From the NCBI GenBank assembly GCA_963728845.1, contig CAVSLS010000017.1, forward strand, positions 124,001 to 188,000: a stretch of 64,000 nucleotides of DNA. Direction: 5' to 3'. The notes beneath the pieces are model-generated. The model worked only from the letters and a program-made list of their open reading frames with translations. It was not told the DNA's origin and made no database searches. Made by a program: the position numbers and the translations under genes. This DNA comes from Bog-473 sp963728845 (GTDB lineage Bacteria; Actinomycetota; Acidimicrobiia; Acidimicrobiales; RAAP-2). Shown in pieces: positions 9,364 to 19,461 of this stretch (positions are counted from its first letter, which is position 1; each line of letters begins with the position of its first letter).

Positions 9364-11359
9364 CTACTTGGTGAACAGCTGAATCGACGAACCGACCGGC
9401 ACCGTGGAGCCGATGGAGGGCTGGGTGCCGACCACCTTGTTGTTCGGGCTGCCCGACACCCCAGAGACGATGAGGCCGTCACCCTGCAGGGCCGTCGTGG
9501 CCTGGGCCGACGGTGTCCTGCAGGACGTTGGGCACCGTCGTCGTCGGTGGCCCGGTCGAGACGTTGACCGTCACCGCCGAGCCGTAGGGTGCCTGGGCTC
9601 CATTGGCCGGGCTGGTGTTGATCACCTGTCCCGACGGGACCGTCGTGCTCGACTCCGGGTTCTGGGTCGCGGTCAGCCCGACCGCCTGCAACGCGGCCTG
9701 GGCCTGGTCGAACGTGTAGCTGTTCGGGATGTTCGGGACGGTCGCCGGCTCGTGGCCCAACGAGGGGACGAGCGTGATGGTGCTCCCGTAGGGCGCACTC
9801 GTCGGGTTCTGCGTGGAGTTGATGGACCACAGGTCCAGCACACCGGTCGGGATGTTGTTGTTGTAGGCCCCCGGCGCGCAGACGGACAGGAAGTGGGCGG
9901 ACTGCAGTGCGGCCGCGGCCTGGGCGCAGGTCATGCCGGTGAGCGACGGCACGCTGACGTCGGGCTTCCCTCCCGAGAGCACCACGGTGACCGTCGAGCC
10001 CTCCTTCTGGGACACCCCGGGTCTCGGGCTCTGGGACACGACCGCGCCGGCGGGAACCGTGATCGACTTCACGGGCGGCCCCTCCTTCAGGTCCATGTGG
10101 ACCTTGGCCACGTCGGTCCGGGCCTGGGCCAGCGGGAGGTCGACCAGCCCCGGGGTCGGGTGCGACGGCGTGAACACCTTCGTCTCGTAGGCGGCCACCA
10201 GCCCGCCCGCCACGATCAGCGCCAGGGCGATCGCCGCCACGATCCACCACGTGCGCCGGCGCCGCGTCCAGGTTCGCTTGAGGCCGGTGGGCGCCCGGCG
10301 GCCGGCCGCGGCCTTGCCGAGGGGCTCGGCGTCGAAGATCTCCCCCGGCCCGGCCTTGGTGCCGACCGGAGGAGCCGCCGCCCCGATGCCGGGCGCGATC
10401 GCAGTCGAGGCCGTGGCGGCACCGACGGCGACCACCCCCGAGTCGGTGAGCTCGGACACGCCCGGGGCCCGGAACCCGGAGATCGGTGCCGCGGCATCGA
10501 GGTGTGGGATAACGAGCGGCAGCGGAGCCGGCGCCGGCAGTGCGGCCGCCAGTGCGCCCAGCCGGGCCGCCAGCCCGGCGGCGTCGAGGCGGGCCGACAC
10601 GTCGGGCGCCGCGGCGCGGGCGAGCACGTCGTCGAGCGGCCCCAGCGCGGGGTCGTGCGGCAACGGCTGCCCGATGCGCGCGGCCAGCGTGCCCATGGTC
10701 GTGTCGGTGACGAAGGGAACCGTGCCCGTGACCGCCTCGTAGAGGACGAGCGCCAGCGAGTAGACGTCGGCGCGGCCGTCGACGGGCTTGCCCTCGGCCG
10801 CCTCGGGCGAGATGTAGCGCGCCGTGCCCACCATCGCGCCGGCCGGCTCGGTCCAGGCCGCCTCGGCCAGGGCGCGGGCAACGCCGAAGTCGGCCACCCG
10901 CACCAGGCCCTCCTCGTCGAAGAGCAGGTTGGCCGGCTTGATGTCCCGGTGCACCAGCCCGCGGGTGTGGGCGTAGGCCAGCCCCTGGGCCACCTCGGTC
11001 CCCAGCTGGGCCGCCTGGGAATGCGAGAGCCGGACGTTGCGGTCGAGCAGGTCGCGCAGCGAGCCCCCGCCGAGATACTCGAGGACCAGATAGGGCCCAT
11101 CGGTGTCGTCGCCCCAGTCGAAGACGCGCAGCACGTGGGGGTGGTTGAGCGAGGCGACCGAGCGTGCCTCGGCCCGGAAGCGCTTCAGGAACGCCTCGTC
11201 GGTTGCGAGTCCCGGCTGGAGCACCTTGACCGCGACGTGGCGTTGCAGCGACACGTCCTCGGCGAGGAAGACGTGTGCCGAAGCGCCGGTGCCCAGAGCG
11301 GAGAGCAGCCGGTACCGCTTCCCAAGGACCCGGCCGATGGAATCAGAAATCAGGGGCAT
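9364..11359 (-). CDS. pknB: PASTA-domain serine/threonine protein kinase
   Basis: A membrane receptor kinase that senses peptidoglycan fragments and regulates cell-wall growth. The kinase domain fills residues 15-275: glycine loop GTGASAHVF, VAVKVL lysine, HRDIKPANLLF catalytic loop, ADFGVAR and GTARYISPE. A linker follows, then a membrane helix (WWIVAAIALALIVAGGLVAA) and four extracytoplasmic PASTA repeats, recognisable by VPN/VPSLTG...AxxAL...GxVxxxSPxxG. One extra C near 9508 hides the last repeat; restoring the frame gives a C-terminus ending SIQLFTK. The symbol reflects the architecture; several pkn paralogues share it. It sits beside ligA rather than in the usual cell-division cluster. 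Confidence 0.88.
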
Positions 11360-11430
11360 CGGGGCACGCTCAGGCTACCGATTGCGGACCCGCATCCGGT
11401 GGACACCTGCCGACCAGCACACGATCCTGC

Positions 11431-13514
11431 TCATTCGGGCAACTCGCCCGTCTCGAGCATCGATTCGAACGACACCGCGTCCACGCGTCGGGACGCCGAG
11501 CTCGTCGGCTCTCTTGAGTTTGCTGGCGCCCGGTGCGTCGCCGACCACCAGGGCAAAGGTCTTCTTGGACACGCTCCCGGGCGACGTGCCGCCCCGCGCC
11601 ATGATCGCCTCCTCGGCTCCCTCGCGCGTGTAGCCGGGGACCGCGCCGGTGACCACCACCGCCTTGCCCGCCAGTGTCTGCTCCGGAGACGCCGCCGCCC
11701 CGGCTCCCCCTCCCTCCGCTCCGGCGGCGACCGGCTCGGCCGTCGTGAGCCCGGCGCCGCGCAGGCGTCCGATCACGGCGACGTTGCCCTCCGCGGCGAG
11801 GAACTCGGCCAGGCTGGCCGCGATGATGCCGCCCACACCGTCGACGGCGGCCAGCTGCTCGACCGTGGCGGCCTCGATCGCGTCGAGCGTCCCGAAGGCG
11901 CGGGCCACGGCGCGGGCCACGGTGGGGCCGACGTGGCGGATACCGAGCGCGACGAGCAGCCGGCTCAGCGGCTGTGCCCGCGACGCGTCAACGGCCGCCA
12001 CCAGGTTGGCCGCCGACACCGCGCCGAACCGTTCCAGGGTGACGAGCTGCTCGACGGTCAGGTCGTACAGGTCTGCCGCGTCGTCGATGAACCCGGCGCC
12101 CACGAGCTGGAGGACGCGTTCTTCACCCAGCCCCTCGATGTCCATGGCGGAGCGCGACGCGTAGTGCGAGATGCGCTGCACCCGCTGGGCCGGGCAGTCG
12201 ATGTTGGTGCAGTAGGTGTCGCTCTCCCCGGGCAGGCGGACGAGCGGTTCGCCGCACGACGGGCACGACGCCGGGAACTTCCATTTCGGCTTGCGCCGCG
12301 TCGGCACCCCGGGGCCATCGCGCACCGGCCCGACGACCTCGGGGATGACGTCACCCGCCTTGCGCACGACGACGAGGTCGCCGGGCCGCACGTCCTTCGC
12401 CGCCACCTGGTCCTCGTTGTGCAGCGTTGCCACCCCGACCGTCGAGCCACCGACGAAGACCGGTTCGAGCCGGGCGAACGGCGTCGCCCGGCCCGTCCGT
12501 CCGATGGAGACCATGATGCCGAGGAGCCTGGTCGTGCGCTCTTCGGGCGGGAACTTGAAGGCGACGGCCCACCGGGGCGCCCGCGAGGTGGCGCCCAGCA
12601 CCTGGTGGAGGGCCAGCTCGTCCACCTTGACCACCACACCGTCGATTTCGTAGGCCAGGCCGTGACGCTCCTCGGCCAGCTCCCGGCAGCGCTCGACGAC
12701 CGCCGCCATCCCCGTGATCTGGCGGGCGTCGGGGCTGACCGGGAAGCCCGCCTTGGCCAGCTGCGCCAGGGTGTCGGTCTGCGTGGCGGCCGGCCACCTG
12801 CGCTTCGCCGGCGGCGCCTCGACGACGCCGACCTGGTAGGCCCAGAAGTGCAGGGGACGCGTGGCCGTGACGCCGGGGTCCTTCTGGCGCAGCGCACCGG
12901 CCGCCGAGTTGCGTGGGTTGACGAAGAGGCGTTCGCCCGCGTCCGCCTGCCGCTTGTTCATGGCCTCGAACTCGGCCACCGGCATGTAGATCTCGCCCCG
13001 CACCTCGAGGATCTCGGGGTAGGGGCCTCCGGCCTTGGCCAGCTCCCTCGGGACGTCCTTCACCGTCGCCACGTTCGCGGTCACGTCCTCTCCGCTGACC
13101 CCGTCGCCACGCGTGGCCGCCTGGGCGAACTTCCCTCGCTCGTAGGTGAGCGACATGGCGACCCCGTCGACCTTGGGCTCGCACGAGAACGCCAGAGATT
13201 CGAGGTCCAGAGCCGGGTCCTGGCGACGCATCCGCTCCGCCCACGCCCGCAGCTCGCGTTTCGTCGAACGCGTTGTCCAGGCTCATCATGGGCACCCGGT
13301 GGCGGACCTCGGCGAACAGCCCCGACGGGGGGCCGCCCACCGTGCTCGTCGGCGAGTCGGGCGTGCGCAGTTCGGGATGGTCCGCCTCGAGTTGCCGCAG
13401 CTCCACGACGAGGAGGTCGTATTCGGCGTCGGGGATCTCCGGCGCGTCGAGCGTGTGGTACAGCTCGTTGTGGTGGACGATCAGCGCGCGCAGCTCGGCG
13501 GCCCGCGCCGCCAC
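11431..13514 (-). CDS. ligA: NAD-dependent DNA ligase
   Basis: Seals nicks during replication and repair using NAD+. Domains in order: Ia (HNELYHTLDAPEIPDAEYD), adenylation domain with the lysine in EPKVDGVAMSLTYERG, OB fold (VGRTGRATPFARLEPV-like), a four-Cys zinc finger (CPSCG...YCTNIDCPAQ), HhH domain (MDIEGLGEERVLQLV) and a C-terminal BRCT domain. Indels lie near 13260 (one extra A within GAAAC, before RAWAERMRRQ) and near 11486, where an extra base hides the end VDAVSFESMLETGELPE. The start is uncertain: GTG 13514 gives VAARAAELRALI; GTG 13558, three bases after the mnmA stop, would need one more indel. Confidence 0.93.
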
Positions 13515-13560
13515 CCCGGCGGGACGCTGCCGTCCTTGCCACCGCCGCTGGCAGCCACGG

Positions 13561-14613
13561 TCAGGCGGCGATGCCCGCGCCGACCACGGCGTCGGGGTCG
13601 AGCGCGTCGTAGAGCGCCACCGTCTGGCCCGGCGCCACCGGACGCTGCGGGGAATCGAAGCGCACGCGCAGGCCGGCGTCGTCGTGCTCCAGGCTGCAGG
13701 GCACGGGGCGCCCGTGGGCGCTGACCTGCGCCACCGCCCGGGCGCCGGGAACGAGCGGCCCCTCGACCCAGGTGAGCGAGGCCCCCGGAAGCAGGACCGA
13801 CGCGCGCAGCGCGTCCGCCGCGCCACCCACGGTGACCCGGCGCGACGCCACGTCGACCCGGGTCACGTAGCGCCGCTGACCGTCGCTCCCGTGGCCCATG
13901 CCGCGCCGCTGCCCCACCGTGACGAGCTCGACGGCCTCCACCGTGCCCGCCGGCCGGCCCTCGCCGTCCACCACCTCGCCCGCGTGCAGCTCCATCCGCC
14001 GGGACAAGAACCCCTGCCGTCCCTCGGCGCTCCCGATGAAGCACACATCCTGGCTGTCGGGCTTGCCGGCGGTGCGCAGCCCGAGGTGCCGGGCGTGGGC
14101 GCGCACCTCGTCCTTGGTCAGGTCGCCCACCGGGAAGAGGACGCGTCCCAGGGCGTCCTGGTCGAGGATGGAGAGCACGTAGGACTGGTCCTTGGCGGCG
14201 TCCGCGCCACGCCGCAGGCGCCGCGCCGTCTCGCCCGTGACCCTGGCGTGGTGCCCCGTCGCCAGCCGGTCGAAGCCGAGGCGCTCGGCCCGGCGCAGCA
14301 GGCGATCGAACTTCATGGAGCGGTTGCACTCGATGCAGGGGTTCGGTGTCCTGCCCCGCGCGTGCTCGCCGACATAGGGCGTGACGACGTTGCGGTCGAA
14401 CTCCTCGGTCAGGTTGAACACGTGATGGGCGATGCCGAGCTGCTGGGCCACCCGCCGCGCGTCGTCGACGTCGGCCACGGAGCAGCAACCCGAGTCCGAC
14501 GGGCCACCCCACAGCTTGAGGGTGGCACCGACAACGTCATGACCCTGCTCCACCAGGAGCGCGGCCGCGACCGAGGAGTCGACGCCCCCCGACATCGCCA
14601 CGAGCACCCGCAT
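13561..14613 (-). CDS. mnmA: tRNA-specific 2-thiouridylase
   Basis: Thiolates U34 of tRNAs for Lys, Glu and Gln using sulfur supplied by a cysteine desulfurase. 350 residues, intact. The PP-loop ATP site is MSGGVDSS at residues 6-13. The catalytic cysteines are in NPCIECNRSMKFD and DVCFIG, and ATGHHAR, DQSYVL and GKPDSQD are also typical. The C-terminal beta-barrel ends at ALYDALDPDAVV. The gene follows the desulfurase by 23 bp on the same strand, so sulfur donor and acceptor are probably co-expressed, and precedes ligA; this order is also found in mycobacteria. Confidence 0.95.
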   Translation of the reverse strand: MRVLVAMSGGVDSSVAAALLVEQGHDVVGATLKLWGGPSDSGCCSVADVDDARRVAQQLGIAHHVFNLTEEFDRNVVTPYVGEHARGRTPNPCIECNRSMKFDRLLRRAERLGFDRLATGHHARVTGETARRLRRGADAAKDQSYVLSILDQDALGRVLFPVGDLTKDEVRAHARHLGLRTAGKPDSQDVCFIGSAEGRQGFLSRRMELHAGEVVDGEGRPAGTVEAVELVTVGQRRGMGHGSDGQRRYVTRVDVASRRVTVGGAADALRASVLLPGASLTWVEGPLVPGARAVAQVSAHGRPVPCSLEHDDAGLRVRFDSPQRPVAPGQTVALYDALDPDAVVGAGIAA

Positions 14614-14636
14614 GGGGACCAGTGTGCCACCGGGTG

Positions 14637-15794
14637 TCACGCCCGTCGGCGCAACGCGTCCACCACGCCGGGCACCGCGGCCAGCGCACGATCGACGTCT
14701 GCCTCGGTGGTGCTGTAGCCCAGTGAGAAGCGGACGGCGCCTGCCGCCAGCTCGGGCGCAACGCCCATGGCGGCGAGGACGTGGCTGGGCTCGAGCGCAC
14801 CGCTGGCGCACGAGGAGCCGCCCGACACGCACACCCCCTCCTGGCCGAGGGCCACCAGCAGCTCCTCCCGCTCGACCCCCGGCAGGCACAGGTGCAGGTG
14901 TCCGGGCAGGACGGCGACGTCGTCGCGGCACCGTGGCGCGCGCGTCGGGCAACGACGCAAGCAGCCCCTGGCGCAGCCGGTCACGCAGCGCCGCCACCCG
15001 CGGCGCCCCCTCGGCTCGCTCGGCCGCGACGAGTCGCAACGCAGTGGCGAGCCCGACCGCACCGGCCACGTCCTGGGTGCCGCTCCGCCGCTCGCGTCCT
15101 GCCCGCCCCCGTGTTGGCGCGCCGTCAGGGCCACCCGCGGGCCCACCGCGAGCGCACCGGTGCCGACCGGCCCACCCATCTTGTGGGCGCTGAGCGACAC
15201 CAGGTCGGCGGCTGCGGCGACCTCGGCGAGGTCGAGGTAGGGCGCGGCTTGCACCGCGTCGGTGAAGACGAACGCCTGCGAGGCGCGGCGCCGCACGGCG
15301 TCGATGACATCGCCCAGGGGCTGCACGACCCCTGTCTCGTTGTTCGCCGTCATCACGGCGACGAGCGTGCAGCGCGACGTGAGCGTGCGGGCCAGAGCGT
15401 CGAGGTCGAGCACCCCGGACTCGTCGACGGGCAGCACACGCGAGTCTGCGCCGGCATGTGCCGCGGCCCGGGCCGACTCGCGTACCGTGGGGTGCTCCAC
15501 GGCCGAGCACAGCAGCACCGCCTCGCCCCGCCCGCACCGCGCCGCCTCGACCGTCCCCAGCACGGCCAGGTTGGCCGCCTCGGTGCCGCCCGAGGTGAAG
15601 ACGATGTCGCCCGGGTCGCGGCCGAGGAAGGAGGCCACCTCGTCGCGCGCCTCCTCGAGCAGGCGCCGCGCCCTCTGTGCGGGCGGATGGCTGCCGGTCG
15701 GATTCCCGAGCGGAGTGGCGTGGACCTCGGCCATGGCGGCGGCCACCTCGGGCCGCAACGGCGTGGTGGCGGCGTGGTCGAGGTAGGTCGTCAT
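14637..15794 (-). CDS. Cysteine desulfurase (NifS/IscS type)
   Basis: A PLP enzyme that takes sulfur from cysteine as a protein persulfide, here most likely feeding MnmA. The N-terminus YLDHAATTPLRPEV, HPTVRES, ANNETG and the PLP lysine in SLSAHKMGGPVGTGAL are all present; the active Cys lies in SGGSSCASGALEPSHVL. Although the frame is open throughout, about 50 codons between roughly 14938 and 15100 are in the wrong frame. The alternative frame restores ERERRSGTQDVAGAVGLATA and then ALRDRLRQGLLASLPDARA, the expected family sequence. Two compensating indels are therefore present, and the listed translation of that part should not be trusted. Confidence 0.93.
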   Translation of the reverse strand: MTTYLDHAATTPLRPEVAAAMAEVHATPLGNPTGSHPPAQRARRLLEEARDEVASFLGRDPGDIVFTSGGTEAANLAVLGTVEAARCGRGEAVLLCSAVEHPTVRESARAAAHAGADSRVLPVDESGVLDLDALARTLTSRCTLVAVMTANNETGVVQPLGDVIDAVRRRASQAFVFTDAVQAAPYLDLAEVAAAADLVSLSAHKMGGPVGTGALAVGPRVALTARQHGGGQDASGGAAPRTWPVRSGSPLRCDSSRPSEPRGRRGWRRCVTGCARGCLRRCPTRAPRCRDDVAVLPGHLHLCLPGVEREELLVALGQEGVCVSGGSSCASGALEPSHVLAAMGVAPELAAGAVRFSLGYSTTEADVDRALAAVPGVVDALRRRA

Positions 15795-15813
15795 CGCCGA
15801 CAGGGCCGCCCGT

Positions 15814-17178
15814 TCAAGCGATCCACACCGTCTTTGCGTTGGCGAACTCCTTCAGTCCCAGCTCGGACAACTCGCGCCCGAATCCCGATCGCTTGATGCC
15901 GCCGAAGGGCAGCTCCGGCGTCGAAGCGACCATGGCGTTGACGAACACGGCCCCCGCCTCGACCTCATCGATGCAGCGGGCGCTCTCGTCGTCGTCGTCG
16001 GTCCACACGCTCGAGCCGAGGCCGAACGTGGTGGCATTGGCGGCTTCGATGGCCGCGGTCAGGTCGGGTACCCGCAGCACCATGGCCACCGGGCCGAAGA
16101 TCTCCTCCTGGGCCACGGGCATGTCCACGGTGACGCCGGTCAGCACGGTCGGCGGGAACCACCAGCCGTCGCCGTCGGGGACCTTGGCCCCGGCGTGCAC
16201 GGCCGCACCCTGGCGTCTCGCCGCCTCCACCTGCCCGACCAGCTCGTCGCGCTGGGCCTCGGTGACGATCGGGCCGATGTCGGTGGCGGGATCGAACGGG
16301 TCGCCGACGACCAGCTCCTCCATCGCGGTGATGAAGCGCTCCTCGAACTCGTCGGCGACGTCGCCCACCGTGATGAACCGCTTCGCCGCGATGCAGGACT
16401 GCCCGTTGTTCTGCACCCTGGCCGTCACGGCGGTGCGCACGCAGGCCTCGAGATCGGCCGATGGCGTCACGATGAAGGGGTCCGAGCCGCCGAGCTCGAG
16501 CACGCTCTTCTTGAGCGTGTGCCCCGCGGCGGACGCCACCGACACGCCGGCCCGTTCGCTGCCGGTCAGCGTGACCGCCGCGATGCGCGGGTCCTGAATC
16601 AGGTCCGCGATGTCCTTGGACTCGACGAAGAGGTTGGTGAAGACGCCGTCGGGCAGGCCGGCCCGGCGGAAGAGGTCCTCAATGGCGAGCGCCGTCTGGG
16701 GCACGTTCGACGAGTGTTTCAGCAGGCCGACGTTGCCGACCATGAGCGCCGGGGCGGCGAAGCGAATCACCTGCCACAACGGGAAGTTCCAGGGCATGAC
16801 CGCCAGCACCGGGCCGAGCGGCTGGTAGTGCACGTAGGACCGCGTGGCCGTGGACGTGATGCGCTCGTCGGCCAGGAGCGCTTCGGCGTTGTCGGCGAAC
16901 CAGCGCAACCCGACGGCGCACTTGGAGACCTCGCCCTTGGCCGCGGCGAACGTCTTGCCCATCTCGGTGGTGAGGATGTGGGCGATGTCGGGCACCTCGC
17001 CCTCGAGCAGCTCGGACGCCGTGGTCAGATGGCGGGCCCGCTCGGCGTACGTCGTCGCCTTGTAGTCGGCGAACGCGGCCGTGGCGCGCGTGAGGAGCGC
17101 ATCGACCTGGTCGGGGGTGTGGGCCGGGAACTCCTTCTCGACCTTCCCGGTGGCGGGGTTGGTGGTGGCGAAGGGCAT
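15814..17178 (-). CDS. gabD: NAD(P)-dependent succinate-semialdehyde dehydrogenase
   Basis: Oxidises succinate semialdehyde to succinate, the last step of GABA breakdown. 454 intact residues of the aldehyde dehydrogenase superfamily. Cofactor region VMPWNFPLWQVIRFAAPAL, catalytic Glu in LELGGSDPF and catalytic Cys in NNGQSCIAAKRFI, with EEIFGPV and PFGGIKRSGFGREL near the end. The NGQSCIAAKR version is typical of the GabD/Sad branch, though related short-chain aldehyde dehydrogenases share it. TAAGAC lies 6 nt above the ATG and overlaps the stop of the neighbouring ligase gene, suggesting leaderless expression. It would complete the route implied by the amine-catabolic genes elsewhere in the window. 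Confidence 0.82.
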   Translation of the reverse strand: MPFATTNPATGKVEKEFPAHTPDQVDALLTRATAAFADYKATTYAERARHLTTASELLEGEVPDIAHILTTEMGKTFAAAKGEVSKCAVGLRWFADNAEALLADERITSTATRSYVHYQPLGPVLAVMPWNFPLWQVIRFAAPALMVGNVGLLKHSSNVPQTALAIEDLFRRAGLPDGVFTNLFVESKDIADLIQDPRIAAVTLTGSERAGVSVASAAGHTLKKSVLELGGSDPFIVTPSADLEACVRTAVTARVQNNGQSCIAAKRFITVGDVADEFEERFITAMEELVVGDPFDPATDIGPIVTEAQRDELVGQVEAARRQGAAVHAGAKVPDGDGWWFPPTVLTGVTVDMPVAQEEIFGPVAMVLRVPDLTAAIEAANATTFGLGSSVWTDDDDESARCIDEVEAGAVFVNAMVASTPELPFGGIKRSGFGRELSELGLKEFANAKTVWIA

Positions 17179-17187
17179 AGCGCAGTC

Positions 17188-18597
17188 TTACCCGCCGAGG
17201 GCAGCCGGACCGTGCGCCAGGCCCAGATGGCCGGGCACGGCCCGCCGCATGAGCTTGCCGGTGGCCGTGTGCGGCAGGTCCGGTGCGGCGACATAGGTCT
17301 TGGGCCGCTTGTAGGGGGCGAGGCGGGCCGAGGCGGCGGCCCGCAGGGCGTCCTCGGCGTCGGGGGCGTCGCCGACGTAGGCGACGCAGACGCGCTGGCC
17401 CCACTGCTCGTCGGGCAGCCCGAACACGGCGACCTCGCGCACCCCGTCGACGGCGGCCAACACGTTCTCGACCTCGGCCGGGTAGACGTTGACGCCGCCA
17501 CTGATGATGAGGTCGTGGCGCCGGCCCGAGAGGTAGAGGTAGCCGTCGGGATCGAGCCGGCCGAGGTCGCCGATCGTGCACGCCGAGCCGCGCCACGCCG
17601 CCCGCGTGGCCTCGGGGTTGCCCCAGTAACTGAAGCGGGCGAAGGCGGGCATCTCGCACCAGATGGTCCCGGCCTCGAAATCGTCGGCCCCGTCATCGGG
17701 GGCCCCCTCGGCCACCGGCACGATGGAAAGCCGCCGCCCGGGCCGGGCCCGGCCGACGGTGCCGGGCCGTTCGAGCCACTCCTCGGGCGAGCACACGGTG
17801 AACTGGGCCTCGGTCGAGCCGTAGAACTCCCAGACGCCGCCGGGGCGCACGCGTGCCATGATGGCGCGCTTGACCGACTCCGGGCAGGGCGCACCGGCAT
17901 GGGCCAGGAGGCGCAGCGAGTCGAAGTGCTCGGCGCGGCCCAAGACGGGGCACTGAAGGATGCGCGCCAGGTGGGTGGGGACGAGGAACGCCGTCGTCGG
18001 GCGCTCGCGTCGAAGGACATCGAGCGCGGCCGCGGCGTCGAAGCGGCTCAAGATGGCGAGGGCCCCTCCCGAGAGCAGCGTGCCCGAGCAGAAGCGGACC
18101 GAGACGGTGTGGTACATCGGCGAGCAGACCAGGTGCAGGTCGCGGCGGTCGAAGTGCCACACCGACGCCTCGTCCTCGAAGACGGCACGGGCCGTCGCCT
18201 CGTCCCAGATGCCCGTCGTCACCCCCTTGGGCCGGCCGGTCGTGCCCGAGGTGTAGTGCATGGACCTGGTGAGCGGGAACGGCGCCAGCTCGACGGGCGG
18301 GCCCTCGGCCAGCCCTGCCAGCTCGGCCGCGCTGAAGATGCGCACCGCCGGCCGCGCGTCGTCGGCCAGGAGGTCGCGCTCGACCGGGGTCAGCGTCGCG
18401 TTCAGCAGCACCGGGATGAGCCCGACACGGGCCGCCCCGAGCACCGCGGAGATCAAGTCGGCGGACGACCCGAGCGCGAAGGCCACCCGATCGCCCCGGC
18501 GGCAGCCCCGTGCGAGCAGGGCCCCGGCCGCCCGGCGCTGGCGGTCCTCGGCGTCGGCGGCGCGCAGCAGCTCGACGGTGGGGGCGTCCCCGGGCAT
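17188..18597 (-). CDS. Acyl-CoA synthetase (AMP-dependent ligase family)
   Basis: Activates a carboxylic acid to its CoA thioester through an acyl-adenylate. 469 residues, slightly short for the family but intact. The P-loop is HYTSGTTGRPKGVT, followed by the adenine site EFYGSTEAQ and the hinge GDLGRLDPDGYLYLSGRRHDLIISGGVNVYPAEVE. The C-terminal lysine is in PHTATGKLMRR. The start ATG at 18597 is 6 nt below TACGCT, a likely -10, and lies 36 bp from the divergent sirtuin gene. The substrate is not evident; the hinge region resembles fatty-acid and aromatic-acid ligases. Confidence 0.85.
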   Translation of the reverse strand: MPGDAPTVELLRAADAEDRQRRAAGALLARGCRRGDRVAFALGSSADLISAVLGAARVGLIPVLLNATLTPVERDLLADDARPAVRIFSAAELAGLAEGPPVELAPFPLTRSMHYTSGTTGRPKGVTTGIWDEATARAVFEDEASVWHFDRRDLHLVCSPMYHTVSVRFCSGTLLSGGALAILSRFDAAAALDVLRRERPTTAFLVPTHLARILQCPVLGRAEHFDSLRLLAHAGAPCPESVKRAIMARVRPGGVWEFYGSTEAQFTVCSPEEWLERPGTVGRARPGRRLSIVPVAEGAPDDGADDFEAGTIWCEMPAFARFSYWGNPEATRAAWRGSACTIGDLGRLDPDGYLYLSGRRHDLIISGGVNVYPAEVENVLAAVDGVREVAVFGLPDEQWGQRVCVAYVGDAPDAEDALRAAASARLAPYKRPKTYVAAPDLPHTATGKLMRRAVPGHLGLAHGPAALGG

Positions 18598-18633
18598 GGC
18601 GGCAGCGTACGCCGTGCCACGATTGCGCCTGCC

Positions 18634-19449
18634 ATGGAGACGGACGACGCATTGCCGGCCGCGGCGGCCGCCCGCGCCCGTGCCCTCCTCGAGCGGGCGC
18701 GCCGCGTCGTCGTGCTGACGGGCGCGGGCATCTCGACCGACTCGGGCATCCCGGACTTCCGCGGGCCCCAGGGGGTATGGACGAAGAACCCGGCGGCCGA
18801 GAAGGCGGCCACGCTCGAGGCCTACCTGGCCGACCCCGACCTGCGGCGGCGCGCCTGGCAGAACCGCCTCACCTCGCCGATGTGGGACTCGCGGCCCAAC
18901 GCGGGCCACGAGGCCCTGGTCGAGCTGGAACGCTCGGGCCGCCTCGACGTGCTCGTGACCCAGAACATCGACGGGCTGCACCAGAAGGCCGGCACGGACC
19001 CGGCACGCATCGTCGAGATCCACGGCACCGCGCTCGAGGTCGTGTGCCTGCGTTGCGGTGACCGCCAGCCGGCCGAGCCGGTCCACGCGCGGGTGCGGGC
19101 CGGCGAGGCGGACCCGGCGTGCACGGTCCCCGTGTCGGGGGCCGCCGGCACGGCATGCGGGGGGATCCTCAAGTCGGCGGCGATCAGCTTCGGCCAGAGT
19201 CTCGTCGCCGAAGACCTGTTCCGGGCGGAGGAGGCCGCAGCGGCGTGCGACCTGATGCTGGCGGTGGGCTCCACCCTGGCGGTGTTCCCCGCCGCGGGGT
19301 TGGTCCCGGTCGCGGTGCGCCACGGCGCGGTACTCGTCATCGTGAACGGCGGCCCGACCGAAATGGACTCGCTGGCCGACGTCGTCGTCCAGGGGTCGAT
19401 CGGCGAGTGCCTGCCTGGCCTCGTGGAGGGACTGCCGCCGACCGGGTGA
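18634..19449 (+). CDS. Sir2-family NAD-dependent protein deacylase
   Basis: Removes acyl groups from lysines using NAD+. 271 residues, intact. NAD-binding motifs GAGISTDSGIPDFRG and TQNIDGLHQKAG are followed by the catalytic His in EIHGTALEV. The zinc module has CLRC, then two later cysteines (DPAC and TACGG) separated by a longer loop than usual. GSTLAVFPAAGLVP and VIVNGGPTEMD complete the Rossmann fold. It is divergent from an acyl-CoA synthetase; in bacteria sirtuins commonly reactivate acetylated acyl-CoA synthetases, so a regulatory pairing is plausible but not shown. Confidence 0.88.
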   Translation: METDDALPAAAAARARALLERARRVVVLTGAGISTDSGIPDFRGPQGVWTKNPAAEKAATLEAYLADPDLRRRAWQNRLTSPMWDSRPNAGHEALVELERSGRLDVLVTQNIDGLHQKAGTDPARIVEIHGTALEVVCLRCGDRQPAEPVHARVRAGEADPACTVPVSGAAGTACGGILKSAAISFGQSLVAEDLFRAEEAAAACDLMLAVGSTLAVFPAAGLVPVAVRHGAVLVIVNGGPTEMDSLADVVVQGSIGECLPGLVEGLPPTG

Positions 19450-19461
19450 ACCGGCCGGTGC

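Noticed and set aside
11375..13558. Programmed frameshifting or pseudogenes in ligA, gatAB and lepB
   Set aside because: No slippery heptamer or stop-adjacent signal is seen, the genes are essential, and each break is fixed by one base. Error is the simpler reading.
9404..13612. A 1402-codon open frame opposite the kinase and ligA
   Set aside because: It is the antisense of two clear genes, open only because of high GC; no domain and no start context.
16195..19449. A 1084-codon open frame on the plus strand covering SSADH, the acyl-CoA ligase and the sirtuin
   Set aside because: Only its last quarter is the sirtuin. The rest is antisense to two intact, recognisable enzymes and has Gly/Arg/Glu-rich composition with no family sequence.
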